A stretch of DNA of 40,736 nt from Lysobacter sp. GTDB taxonomy: Bacteria; Pseudomonadota; Gammaproteobacteria; Xanthomonadales; Xanthomonadaceae. Shown here in pieces: positions 32,501-40,736 of this stretch. A program made the translations under genes and the position numbers. The DNA lies in contig SCUY01000083.1 of assembly GCA_004322525.1 (NCBI GenBank), positions 1 to 40,736 of the forward strand. Direction: 5' to 3'. The first letter of the stretch is position 1, and each line of letters opens with the position of its first letter. The notes below the pieces were generated by a model. That model did no database searches. It saw nothing but the letters and a program-made list of their open reading frames with translations, and was not told where the DNA came from.

Positions 32501-32784
32501 TCCCCATGGCCCAGCGCCACGCCGCTGTCGAAGATGCCCAGGCGCACGCCGCGCCCGGTGAGGCCGCGCGCATAGGCGTATTGCGCATTGATCGCGGCAA
32601 GGCCCCAGTCGGCATTGAATTCGGTGCTCAGCCAGCTGTTCGGATCGCCTGCCTTGCCAGCCTCGGTGTAGGACTGGGCGAATGCCGGCAGGGCGAGGCC
32701 GACGAGCAGGGTGCCGGTGACGGCGCGGGACAGCAGCGAGCGCGCAAGTCCGCCGCTGGCGGCGCGCTTGTTTCGAGTGGTCAT
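29584..32784 (-). CDS. Subtilisin-like (S8) serine protease autotransporter
   Basis: Signal peptide; catalytic LGIFDSG, STHGTHVAGSM, LTGTSMAAPH; autotransporter-associated repeat (GIGWLRLSGDNGFAGATIRQGVLELDG); C-terminal beta-barrel ending VSVQF; 1066 aa. Confidence 0.95.
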   Translation of the reverse strand: MTTRNKRAASGGLARSLLSRAVTGTLLVGLALPAFAQSYTEAGKAGDPNSWLSTEFNADWGLAAINAQYAYARGLTGRGVRLGIFDSGVALGHGEFSGKANRSIHIADLLGDGTACTNTVALTGPDSCFSSDGGSVAIDYFEYTDADRALVQYLVDIGYFYDWVPAYLESIAGFSYSTHGTHVAGSMLANRDGTGSHGVAFNADLSAARLFSNSYMDFYALVGAGGESYAIGPDSTAVASMYQQMAQQGVRAINHSWGLSQEPNTAADMDDLYNLPGVAEYFATYTDPSLQTGMLQVFAAGNNSGDIAGIYATLPRWVQGLDKYWLSVVNINQSGTIDGSSSICGLSKDWCIAAPGTDITSSVVGGSIQGNVVRDADGNVIGLDITGENPEYGYGDLTGTSMAAPHITGALALLMERFPYLDNPQIRDVLLTTATDLGDAGVDEIYGWGLVDLKKAIEGPGQLRVDTDVVMNRAAGGIKTWTGLAWDDWTNDIGGPGRLTKSGIGWLRLSGDNGFAGATIRQGVLELDGINALTGNVSVDGGVLLLNGSLVNTALVVNNGGIASIRGVQSGAKTDVNAGGRLGGTGTVNDLTVRGTVTPGNSIGTLNVTGTYTQAAGSFFDAELGSAGSSDRIAVAGNAQLQGGTVRLLATPGTFLLGQQYTLLTASSGVTGQFAGLDSSLFSPFLRFTFNYAPTAVGLNVGRGLALATAARTRNQAAVATAADAMAISNPLLLSLTQLFPAQAQPAFDALSGEAHASTRGVLVDVSRHVREAALQRSVAQAAPGSDSEGTTAVWAEGLATGGDVHADGNAARIDAQGNAVLFGADHVFAGGWTVGGLAGSGRTDVSVPARASRGSVNDKHLAVYGGGTFGGFGVRGGLAYARHDVGMNRRVAFGNVDQSLRADYSANTMQAFVEGGYRFGDARWSVEPFAQFAHVRVKADRFTEIGGSTALTVANADSSVNLTTAGVRFGLGLAGSSQQPGWLQLRGGVGYRHASGDLNSPTSASWSGGNAFTVAGATLADNAWTAEAGVAAWITPRARVDLGYSGQYADQARDHGVNARVSVQF

Positions 32785-32858
32785 TGGATCCCCATCGGAA
32801 ATGTCGGCCCGTCTCCCCCGTGGCGACGGCGCCGCCCGCCGTCCTGCAGCGGTAGGCC

Positions 32859-32887
32859 TGTATACGCCACAGGCCGATGGCTGTCCA
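32859..32887 (-). promoter_or_regulatory. Sigma-70-type promoter for the autotransporter
   Basis: Minus strand TGGACA-N17-TATACA, about 75-100 bp upstream of ATG 32784; inverted repeat GGCCTG-N9-CAGGCC (32855-32875) overlaps the -10. Confidence 0.65.
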
Positions 32888-33004
32888 GATAAAGTGTGAT
32901 GTAGCCCACAAACCCGATGATGAACGCTTCGGGCTCTGTCCTGCGGCGCCCCGACAACACGTTGAGGAAGAGGCTGACGCCCGGAAGCCTTCGAAAACCA
33001 ACCA

Positions 33005-34063
33005 GTGACCGCGCCGGGTCCGCCATTCGTCAGCCGGTTACATGGTTTTGCGGAGACGCTCGAGCGGCCGCAAGATGCGCCGGTGGCCCAGCCGTCCCCT
33101 GCCGCTGCACTTTCCTTCGCCCGGGCCCTCCGGTGCCTGCTGCTGCTCTGCTTGCTGGTCGCCGGCTGCGGGCCAGCCGAGGACGCACCGCCCCGGTCGC
33201 GCGCCGCACACACCCCTGCCGCCGCGGTGCAACGGCTGATCGATGACCTCCGGCGCGATGACCTCGGGGCGTACGCCGTCCATGCTCTGCCCCCGTCGCT
33301 GTACGCCCAGGCCGACCTCGCCTGGCGCTCGGGCCGAAGCCGCTGGCCGCTCAGCGAGTTGCCGCTGCACGACCAGCTGCCGGCGCTGATAGCGCGTCTG
33401 TCGGCGCCCGGGGCGGAAGCGGTGCTGAGGCAAGGCTACCGCTCCCAGTTCGCCGGCGCGGGCGACGATCTTCGCTCGGCGGCAGCGACTCTCGCGCTGT
33501 TCTCGACGCGCTACCTCGAGCACGAGTCGGAGGCCCCGCGCGAGGAGCGCGAGCATCGGCTGCAGCTGATCCGGGTGTTGGCCGACTGGGGCCGCCAGGG
33601 CCTGCTCGCCGATCCGCGCCGCGTCGAACCCCTGCTGCCCCGCTGGGTCGCCGCGGCCCGGGCCTCCCGCCTGGGCGGCGGTGATACCGCGTTCTCGTCG
33701 GCGGGCATGCACCGCAGCCTGGTCCACCTGCGCCCCCTGCTGCGCGAGGGCAAGGCGAGCCTCGCCACCCTGGGGCTGGACGTGGATGCGGCGCTTGACG
33801 GTGCTCGCATCGAGACTGTCACGGCCACGGCGACCCAGGCCCGCCTGCGCCTGCGCTATCGGCTGGGCGGGCGGGCCGTGGTGGCCATGCTCGACCTCGA
33901 GCGCCGCCCGGAAGGCTGGTTCCTGTCCGACAGCCTCCGCCACGCCCGCGCAGCGATTGTCTCGGGGAGCCCGCGGGCCGGGCCATCGCCCGCCCTTCGG
34001 CATAATGCCGGCGATGGCCCAGCAGACTCCCCTCCCGTTTCCGGACGCGCTCCCCCCCGCTGA
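33005..34063 (+). CDS. Hypothetical lipoprotein (start uncertain; GTG at 33083 plausible)
   Basis: LRCLLLLCLLVAGCG lipobox; ordered helical protein with C-terminal RLRLRYRLGGRAVVAMLDLERRPEGWFLSDSL; a GTG start would give a normal-length signal peptide. Confidence 0.7.
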   Translation: MTAPGPPFVSRLHGFAETLERPQDAPVAQPSPAAALSFARALRCLLLLCLLVAGCGPAEDAPPRSRAAHTPAAAVQRLIDDLRRDDLGAYAVHALPPSLYAQADLAWRSGRSRWPLSELPLHDQLPALIARLSAPGAEAVLRQGYRSQFAGAGDDLRSAAATLALFSTRYLEHESEAPREEREHRLQLIRVLADWGRQGLLADPRRVEPLLPRWVAAARASRLGGGDTAFSSAGMHRSLVHLRPLLREGKASLATLGLDVDAALDGARIETVTATATQARLRLRYRLGGRAVVAMLDLERRPEGWFLSDSLRHARAAIVSGSPRAGPSPALRHNAGDGPADSPPVSGRAPPR

Positions 34064-36746
34064 CGGCCCGCTGCCGCCGGTCTCCGCTGATACGGATGGG
34101 GCCGGCCCGGGCGACGGGACCACCGCCGACCCGGCCCAGCCCGAGCTCCCGATGCCGGATGCACGGTCGTCTGCAGCGGGAGCCGCTCGCACGCGGCAGG
34201 AGGCCAGTCGCAGCAGCCTTCGACGTGATTCCTCCCGCCCGTGGTGGGCACACGCCCTCGGCCGGCTGATGGCGCCCTGGGTGCGGCTCAAGATCGAACC
34301 CCAGACACCGACCGAGCATGTGCCGGACTGGAACGGCGGGCCGGTGTGCTATGTGCTCGAGGACTACGGGCTTTCGAACGCGCTGATCCTCGAGCGCGCC
34401 TGTCGCGAAGCCGGGCTGCCCTCCCCATTGCAGCCACTGCCGGGCGATCCGACCGGCCGCCGACGCGCCTACGTCGCCCTGTCCCGCCGCAATGCCGGGC
34501 CGATCGCACCGCTGCCGGCCATTCCAGTGGTCCATGCGCGTTCCGCGCCGGCCAATGGCAAGTCGCACTCCGAATCACTGGCCCGGCTGATCCAGGCCCA
34601 TCGCGCCGATCCTTCGCTCGACGTCGCGCTCGTGCCGGTGTCGATCTTCGTCGGCCGCGCGCCGGAGAAGACTACCGGCTGGTTTTCGGTGCTGTTCTCG
34701 GAGAACTGGCAGCTGGTGGGCCGCTTCCGGCGCCTGCTCGCCATCGCGCTCAATGGCCGCGATACCTACGTCCGTTTCGCGCCGCCGGTGTCGCTGCGCG
34801 CGATCGCCGACGAAGGCCTGCCCCCGGAGCGCACCGTACGCAAGCTGTCGCGGGTGCTGAGGGCGCACTTCCGCCGCATCCGTACCGCGGTCATCGGCCC
34901 GGACCTCTCCACCCGCCGGTTGCTGGTCGACCGCGTGCTCGCCGCGCCTGCGGTGCTCGAGGCGATCGCCGACCAGGCCCGTCGCGACAGCAGCAGCGCG
35001 GCGGAGGCCTGGAAAAAGGCGCATGCCTTCGCCTACGAGATCGCCGCGGACTACTCGCATCCGGTCGTGCGCTCGGCGAGCTTCCTGCTGGCGCCGGTGT
35101 GGAATCGCATCTATCGGGGCGTGCTGGTCCACCACCTGGACCGCCTGAAGCAGGACGCGCCCGGCAATGAAGTCATCTATGTGCCCTGCCACCGCAGCCA
35201 CATGGACTATCTGCTTATCAGCTACCTGCTCTACACGCGCGGCATCGTGCCGCCGCACATCGCCGCCGGCGTCAACCTCAACCTGCCCGTGGTGGGCACG
35301 CTGCTGCGCAAGGGTGGCGCGTTCTTCCTGCGTCGTTCCATCCGCGGCAGCGCGCTGTATTCCGCGGTGTTCTCCGAATACCTCGCGCAACTCGTTTCGG
35401 GTGGTTATTCCATCGAGTACTTCATCGAGGGCGGGCGCTCGCGCACCGGCCGCCTGCTGCAGCCCAAGGCGGGCATGATCGCGATGACGCTGCGCGCCTA
35501 CCTGCGCGCGCCGACGCGCCCGGTGCTGTTCCAGCCGGTTTACATCGGCTACGAAAAATTGATGGAAGGCCGCAGCTACCTCGACGAACTGTCCGGCAAG
35601 CCGAAGGAAAAGGAATCCATCTGGGCGCTGCTGATGGGCATCCCGAAGGTGCTCGGCTCGAACTACGGGCAGGTCGTGGTGAACTTCGGCGAGCCGATCC
35701 GGCTGACCGACGTGATCGCCTCGCATGCGCCGGACTGGGACGGCGGCGCACTGGGTGAGGACGAGAAGCCGGCCTGGCTCGCTGAAACGGTGGACACGCT
35801 CGCGCTGCGCATCCAGCAGAACATCAACGGCGCCGCCGACGTCAACCCGATCAACCTGCTCGCACTCGCACTGCTGTCCACGCCCAAGCATGCGATGAGC
35901 GAAGCCGATCTGCTGACCCAGATCGCGTTGTCGAAGACACTGCTCGCCCAGCTCCCCTATTCCGACCGCGTCACCGTCACCCCGCACGCACCTGCGGAGA
36001 TCATCGCCCACGGGGAAGAGATCAACGTGCTGACGCGCACGCCGCATCCGCTGGGCGATGTCCTGGATGTCGACGAAGAGAAGTCGGTGTTGCTGAGCTA
36101 CTTCCGCAACAACGTGCTGCACCTGTTCACCGCGCCGGCATGGATCGCCTGCTGTTTCCAGAACACGCGACGCATCACCCTTTCCGAACTGCTGAGGCTC
36201 GGCCGCAGCGTCTACCCCTTCCTGCAGACCGAACTCTTCCTGCCATGGACGGAAGACGAATTCGTCGAGCGCCTGCGCGGCACGGTGGATGTCTTCATCG
36301 CCGAAGGCCTTGTCCGTATGAAGGGCGGGATTGAAGGCGACCTGCTGGTACGCAACGCGAGCCAGTCCGACGAGGTCTTCCGCCTGCGCGCGATCGGCCA
36401 TTCGCTGCAGCAGGCATTCGAGCGTTATTACATCGCGATTTCGGTGCTGGTGAAGAACGGCCCCGGCACGCTGAGTGCAGGCGAGCTGGAAACGCTTTGT
36501 CACCTCGCCGCGCAACGGCTCTCGTTGCTGTACGCGCCCGCCGCTCCCGAGTTCTTCGACAAGAGTCTGTTCCGCGGCTTCATCCTCAAGCTGCGCGAAC
36601 TGAGGCTGGTGTGGGCCGATGCCAATGGCAAGCTGACCTTCGATGATCGCCTCGACACCTGGGCGAAGGACGCGAAGTTCATCCTCGGCCGCGCATTGCG
36701 GCATTCGATCGAGAAAGTGAGCCCCGAGGCGGCGGCAAAACCGTAA
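34014..36746 (+). CDS. plsB: Glycerol-3-phosphate 1-O-acyltransferase
   Basis: IYVPCHRSHMDYLLISYLLYTRG, GAFFLRRS, YFIEGGRSRTGRLLQPKAGM, PVYIGYEKLMEG; about 910 aa. Confidence 0.96.
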   Translation: MAQQTPLPFPDALPPADGPLPPVSADTDGAGPGDGTTADPAQPELPMPDARSSAAGAARTRQEASRSSLRRDSSRPWWAHALGRLMAPWVRLKIEPQTPTEHVPDWNGGPVCYVLEDYGLSNALILERACREAGLPSPLQPLPGDPTGRRRAYVALSRRNAGPIAPLPAIPVVHARSAPANGKSHSESLARLIQAHRADPSLDVALVPVSIFVGRAPEKTTGWFSVLFSENWQLVGRFRRLLAIALNGRDTYVRFAPPVSLRAIADEGLPPERTVRKLSRVLRAHFRRIRTAVIGPDLSTRRLLVDRVLAAPAVLEAIADQARRDSSSAAEAWKKAHAFAYEIAADYSHPVVRSASFLLAPVWNRIYRGVLVHHLDRLKQDAPGNEVIYVPCHRSHMDYLLISYLLYTRGIVPPHIAAGVNLNLPVVGTLLRKGGAFFLRRSIRGSALYSAVFSEYLAQLVSGGYSIEYFIEGGRSRTGRLLQPKAGMIAMTLRAYLRAPTRPVLFQPVYIGYEKLMEGRSYLDELSGKPKEKESIWALLMGIPKVLGSNYGQVVVNFGEPIRLTDVIASHAPDWDGGALGEDEKPAWLAETVDTLALRIQQNINGAADVNPINLLALALLSTPKHAMSEADLLTQIALSKTLLAQLPYSDRVTVTPHAPAEIIAHGEEINVLTRTPHPLGDVLDVDEEKSVLLSYFRNNVLHLFTAPAWIACCFQNTRRITLSELLRLGRSVYPFLQTELFLPWTEDEFVERLRGTVDVFIAEGLVRMKGGIEGDLLVRNASQSDEVFRLRAIGHSLQQAFERYYIAISVLVKNGPGTLSAGELETLCHLAAQRLSLLYAPAAPEFFDKSLFRGFILKLRELRLVWADANGKLTFDDRLDTWAKDAKFILGRALRHSIEKVSPEAAAKP

Positions 36747-36885
36747 GGGCGATTGATGATCGCCGTTCGCAGGCAGCGCCGCTGCGCGCCTGGGTGACCC
36801 GAACCATCGCGCCTTCGGCCGCGTGGCCTCACCGCGCGCCGGTACCGCTTTTCACGATTTCGACTTGCGGATCACCGGCCGCGTG

Positions 36886-37095
36886 TCACGCCGGCTCGTC
36901 GGGGATCAGTGAAGATTCCAGCTTCGTGATGCAGTCCTTGAGCTGCAGCCTGCGCTTTTTCAGACGCGTGATCGCCAGCTCATCGCGGATCGGCGCATGC
37001 TTCAGGCCATCGATCGCCAGATCGAGGTCGCGGTGCTGCTGACGCAGGTCCGCGAGTTGTCGGGCGATGTCAGCAGGAGTCCGGCCGTCGTTCAT
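36886..37095 (-). CDS. YdcH/DUF465 family small protein
   Basis: RQLADLRQQHRDLDLAIDGLKHAPIRDELAITRLKKRRLQLKDCITKLE. Confidence 0.85.
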   Translation of the reverse strand: MNDGRTPADIARQLADLRQQHRDLDLAIDGLKHAPIRDELAITRLKKRRLQLKDCITKLESSLIPDEPA

Positions 37096-37193
37096 GCCAA
37101 GAGCTTAGCCCGCGGACATGACGCGGGCGAGCGGTGCCGGCATGGAGGCGGAAACCGCCATGCGATGCGACAGCGCTTCCGTAGAATGCGCGC

Positions 37194-38102
37194 ATGAGCA
37201 CCGCGCTGCCCGTACCTGTCCTGCCGCTTTCGGCCCCCGCATCCCGCTCACACGCGAGGCCGCCGGCGCACGAGGCCGGCCGGCTCGCCAGGCGCCTGCG
37301 CCACCAGGTCGGCCGCGCGATCGCCGACTTCGGCATGATCGAGGACGGCGACAGGGTCATGGTCTGCCTGTCCGGCGGCAAGGATAGCTACACGATGCTC
37401 GACATCCTTCTGCAGCTGCAGTCGAGAGCGCCGGTGAAATTCGAGCTGGTGGCGGTCAACCTCGACCAGAAGCAGCCGGACTTTCCGGCGCACGTGCTGC
37501 CGCAATACCTTGAATCGATCGGCGTGCAGTACACGATCCTCGAGCAGGACACGTATTCGGTGGTCACGCGTGTCGTGCCCGAAGGCAAGACGATGTGTTC
37601 GCTGTGCTCGCGCCTGCGGCGCGGCGCGCTGTACACGCATGCCGAGCAGCAGGGCTTCACCAAGATCGCGCTTGGCCATCATCGCGACGACCTCGTCGCG
37701 ACGTTCTTCCTCAACCTGTTCTTCCACGCCAAGCTTTCGGGCATGCCGCCCAAGCTGCTCAGCGACGACGGCAAGCACGTCGTGATACGACCGCTTGCCT
37801 ACGTGCGCGAGGAGGACATCGCCGCGTATGCGCAAGCCCGACAGTTCCCGATCATTCCCTGCAACCTGTGCGGATCGCAGGAAAACCTGCAGCGCAAGCA
37901 GGTCATGAAGATGATGGACGCATGGGAACGCGAATCGCCCGGCCGCATCGAGACCATTTCACGCGCGCTCGGTGATATCCGCCCCTCGCAATTGAGCGAT
38001 CCGGCTCTGTTCGATTTCCTGTCGCTCGGTGCACGTGGTGACGCACCGTTGTCGGATACGGGCGCCTGGCTAGCGGGTGATCCGGGCGACAGCAACGGTT
38101 GA
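37194..38102 (+). CDS. ttcA: tRNA 2-thiocytidine(32) synthetase TtcA
   Basis: PP-loop [26 protein letters not shown] and CNLCGSQ cysteine motifs, GHHRDD. Confidence 0.96.
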   Translation: MSTALPVPVLPLSAPASRSHARPPAHEAGRLARRLRHQVGRAIADFGMIEDGDRVMVCLSGGKDSYTMLDILLQLQSRAPVKFELVAVNLDQKQPDFPAHVLPQYLESIGVQYTILEQDTYSVVTRVVPEGKTMCSLCSRLRRGALYTHAEQQGFTKIALGHHRDDLVATFFLNLFFHAKLSGMPPKLLSDDGKHVVIRPLAYVREEDIAAYAQARQFPIIPCNLCGSQENLQRKQVMKMMDAWERESPGRIETISRALGDIRPSQLSDPALFDFLSLGARGDAPLSDTGAWLAGDPGDSNG

Positions 38103-38241
38103 GTTCACTGCCTGCCGCGTCGCTCCAGGGCCGCTCGGCGCCATCAGGCGCCTTCGTCCGCCTCCCAAACCACCATCGGACATGAGCGACGCGTCCGCAT
38201 GACGATGTGCCGCCCACGCCTTTACAAATCACGGATGCCCC

Positions 38242-39150
38242 ATGTTTTTTCGCAATCTGACCCTGTTCCGCTTCCCCACATCCCTCAAGCTCGACGCCTT
38301 CGACGCTGGCCTGGCCGAATGCGCGCTGCGCCCGGTCGGCCCGATGGAGTTGTCAACGCGCGGCTTCATCTCGCCTTTCGGGCGCGATACCGAAGGGCTG
38401 TCGCATGTGCTCGACAACGCGTACTGGCTGGCCAGTGGCAGTGAGGAGCGGCTGCTGCCCGGCGCGGTGGTCAACGATCTGTTGCAGAAGAAGCTCGACG
38501 ACATCGAGCACAAAGAAGGCCGTCGCCCGGGCGGCCGCACGCGCAAGCGCCTGAAGGACGAACTGGTTACCGAGCTGCTGCCGCGGGCGTTCGTACGCCC
38601 CACGCGAACCGACGCGATCCTCGACATGCAGCAGGGCGTCGTGGCCATCGACACGTCGAGCAAAAAATCCGGCGAGAGCGTGGTCAGCGAGATCCGCCGC
38701 GCGCTCGGCAGCTTTCCCGCCCTGCCGCTCAATGCGGAAGTCGCGCCGCGTTCGGTGATGACGGCCTGGCTGGCGGGCGAGACACTGCCCGATGGGCTGA
38801 CGCTTGGCGATGAATGCGAACTGCGTGATGCGCTCGACCAGGGTGCGGTGGTGAAATGCCAGCGCATGGAGCTTGAAAAGAATCCCGAGATCGACAAGCA
38901 CCTGCAGTCCGGCAAGCAGGTCACGCGCCTGGCGCTCACGCTCGACGACCACGTGAGCTTCGTGCTCGGCGAGGACCTCGTCATCCGCAAGTTCAAGCTG
39001 CTCGATGGCGCGGTGGACACGCTGGAGAATACCGAGCGCGAGGATCTGCGCGCGGAACTCGAAGCCCGTTTCGCGCTGATGAGCCACGAGCTGCGACGGC
39101 TGTTCGCTGTGATCGAGCCGGCGCTGAAGCTTTCGAAGGTCGAGGCCTAG
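38242..39150 (+). CDS. rdgC: Recombination-associated protein RdgC
   Basis: MFFRNLTLFRFPTSL, RGFISPFGRD, GRRPGGRTRKRLKDELVTELLPRAF. Confidence 0.96.
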   Translation: MFFRNLTLFRFPTSLKLDAFDAGLAECALRPVGPMELSTRGFISPFGRDTEGLSHVLDNAYWLASGSEERLLPGAVVNDLLQKKLDDIEHKEGRRPGGRTRKRLKDELVTELLPRAFVRPTRTDAILDMQQGVVAIDTSSKKSGESVVSEIRRALGSFPALPLNAEVAPRSVMTAWLAGETLPDGLTLGDECELRDALDQGAVVKCQRMELEKNPEIDKHLQSGKQVTRLALTLDDHVSFVLGEDLVIRKFKLLDGAVDTLENTEREDLRAELEARFALMSHELRRLFAVIEPALKLSKVEA

Positions 39151-39159
39151 CGGCCCGCG

Positions 39160-39960
39160 ATGTTCCATTTCCGTGCCCGTACACCACGCGTCGCCGCGCC
39201 GGAGGTGCCGCGACAGGCGGTGCTGCAGGCGACGCTGCCGGACGGTCGCGTGGTCGATGTGCTGCGCGTGCACCATGCACGCTCGCGCGGCATGCGCCTG
39301 AGCGTTACCGAGCGCGGCATCCGCCTCACGGCGCCGCCGCGCACCAGCGACCGTCGCGCGCTCGCTTTCGTGCAGGAACATGCGGCGTGGCTCGCCGGCC
39401 AACTGGCGCATACCTTCGACGGGATCGATGCACTGCGCATCGGCGAGACGGCATCGCTGCCATTGCGGGGCGTCGATGTGCCGCTGGACTGGGCCGATGG
39501 GCGCTGCCTTCGCGTGCACGGCGACGATGCCGGCGTCACCATCACGCTGCCGGCGCGGGCACGCGAGTCATCGGTGCGCAAGAGCCTCGCGGATTTCTAC
39601 CTGGCCCAGGCGCGCGCCGACGTGGGGCGCTGGCTGCCCGCCTACCTGCCCGGCCTGCCGCGCGCGCCGCGCGACATCGTGATCCGGCCGCTGACCTCGC
39701 TGTGGGGTTCGCTGGCGCCTGACGACCGCATGCGGCTGGATCTCGCGCTGGTGCTCGCGCCCTCCGCAGCATTCGAATACGTACTGGTTCACGAACTCTG
39801 CCACCTGATCCAGCCCAATCACTCCAGCGCGTTCTGGGACGAGGTCGAGCATCGGTTTCCGGGCTGGGAAACGCAGCGCCACCTGCTGCGCTCGCATGGG
39901 CGGCCGATCAAGGCGCGCCTTCGCGCACTGTGCGATGTGCGCAAGGCGGCGTCGGCCTGA
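39160..39960 (+). CDS. YgjP/DUF45-type M48-like zinc metallopeptidase
   Basis: YVLVHELCHLIQPNHSSAFWDEVEHRFPGW (HExxH); VIRPLTSLWGS segment. Confidence 0.9.
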   Translation: MFHFRARTPRVAAPEVPRQAVLQATLPDGRVVDVLRVHHARSRGMRLSVTERGIRLTAPPRTSDRRALAFVQEHAAWLAGQLAHTFDGIDALRIGETASLPLRGVDVPLDWADGRCLRVHGDDAGVTITLPARARESSVRKSLADFYLAQARADVGRWLPAYLPGLPRAPRDIVIRPLTSLWGSLAPDDRMRLDLALVLAPSAAFEYVLVHELCHLIQPNHSSAFWDEVEHRFPGWETQRHLLRSHGRPIKARLRALCDVRKAASA

Positions 39961-40736
39961 TCACGGTGCCACGGCATCATCCACGACGAGGAAATCCGCC
40001 AGTACCGCGGCGACCGCGGCCGGCTGCTCCATGTGCAGGTGATGCCCGCCTTCGATGCCGGTGACGCGCACGTCGCGCAGGCAGGCAACGCGCGCGTCGC
40101 GGACCTCCGCCGGGAAGAACCGGAACGCGGGCTCGGCATGCACGACATACACCGCGCACTCGATCGCGGCGATGACGTCGTGCATCTGTGCTTCGGTCAT
40201 GCGCATGGCGGTGACGCGGGTGAGCCGCGGGTCGCTGCGCCAGGCGAGGCCGTCGCCGTCGGGCGCGGGTGCGAGGCCGCGCTCGACGATCAGGCGCGCC
40301 GATGCCTCGTCGAGCCCTCCAGCCTGCAGCCGTGCGCGCACGGCGGTGGCGATATCCGGGAAACGCCGCCTGCGCGAGCCTGCGGCTTCCCCTTGGGAAG
40401 CGAAAGCTTCGCGCAGGCGGCGCGCGGTGCCACCGGCCTCCTCGACCAGACCACCCAGGCCTTCGATCAGCGCGAGCCGCACGATCCGTTCCGGCGCTGC
40501 GGCCGCGATCAGCGTCGCGACGGCCGCGCCCATCGAATGCCCGAGCAATGTGAAGCGCGCCCAGCCGAGCGCATCGGCCGCGGCGAGCGCGGCACGCGCG
40601 GCGGCGATAAGCGTGTAATCCGCAGCGGGCGGCAGATGCGCGCTCGCGCCGTGTCCCGGCAGGTCGGGCGCCACCAGCTCCACACCGGACAGATACGGCG
40701 CGATCGGAACGAAGCTGGCCGCATTGTCGAGCCAGC
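39961..40736 (-). CDS. Alpha/beta hydrolase, partial (N-terminus beyond right edge)
   Basis: WLDNAASFVPIAPYLSGVELVAPDLPGHGAS...LLGHSMGAAVATL...EGGHHLHMEQP; frame open to window end. Confidence 0.9.
   Translation of the reverse strand, partial: WLDNAASFVPIAPYLSGVELVAPDLPGHGASAHLPPAADYTLIAAARAALAAADALGWARFTLLGHSMGAAVATLIAAAAPERIVRLALIEGLGGLVEEAGGTARRLREAFASQGEAAGSRRRRFPDIATAVRARLQAGGLDEASARLIVERGLAPAPDGDGLAWRSDPRLTRVTAMRMTEAQMHDVIAAIECAVYVVHAEPAFRFFPAEVRDARVACLRDVRVTGIEGGHHLHMEQPAAVAAVLADFLVVDDAVAP

Noticed and set aside
29470-32892. 1140-aa plus-strand ORF
   Set aside because: Antisense shadow of the clear S8 autotransporter; composition dominated by R/A/H/D typical of high-GC mirror ORFs, no domain motifs.
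34575-36704. 709-aa minus-strand ORF
   Set aside because: Antisense to plsB, mirror-ORF composition.
36748-36764. ggcgat-tgatg-atcgcc hairpin after plsB as a terminator
   Set aside because: Short stem and no following T-tract; too weak to call.

Overview
High-GC gammaproteobacterial chromosome segment; gene content suggests Xanthomonadaceae (Lysobacter/Luteimonas-like, inferred). Most of it is housekeeping: uvrD, polA, acs, desaturase, mutM, tdk, rep, plsB, ttcA, rdgC. The left edge is part of an aryl-polyene/xanthomonadin-type locus, including an FAD-oxidoreductase ORF absent from the supplied track because it runs off the window. The most interesting locus is 16561-18249 (minus strand): GNAT, then a tetrapyrrole-methylase-fold methyltransferase closely resembling split-borosin alpha-N-methyltransferases (SonM type), then an 89-aa protein resembling a SonA-type borosin precursor with an unusually long acidic/proline-rich C-terminal tail. 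This is a candidate uncharacterised split-borosin RiPP pathway. A second notable element is a structured intergenic RNA downstream of polA (about 14465-14586), with two CCTCCCC hairpin loops and a strong terminator; it resembles the Xanthomonas sRNA sX13. Other items of interest are an ECF sigma/Ser-Thr kinase pair and a subtilisin autotransporter with a near-consensus promoter. All family calls come from reading motifs by eye; no searches were run.
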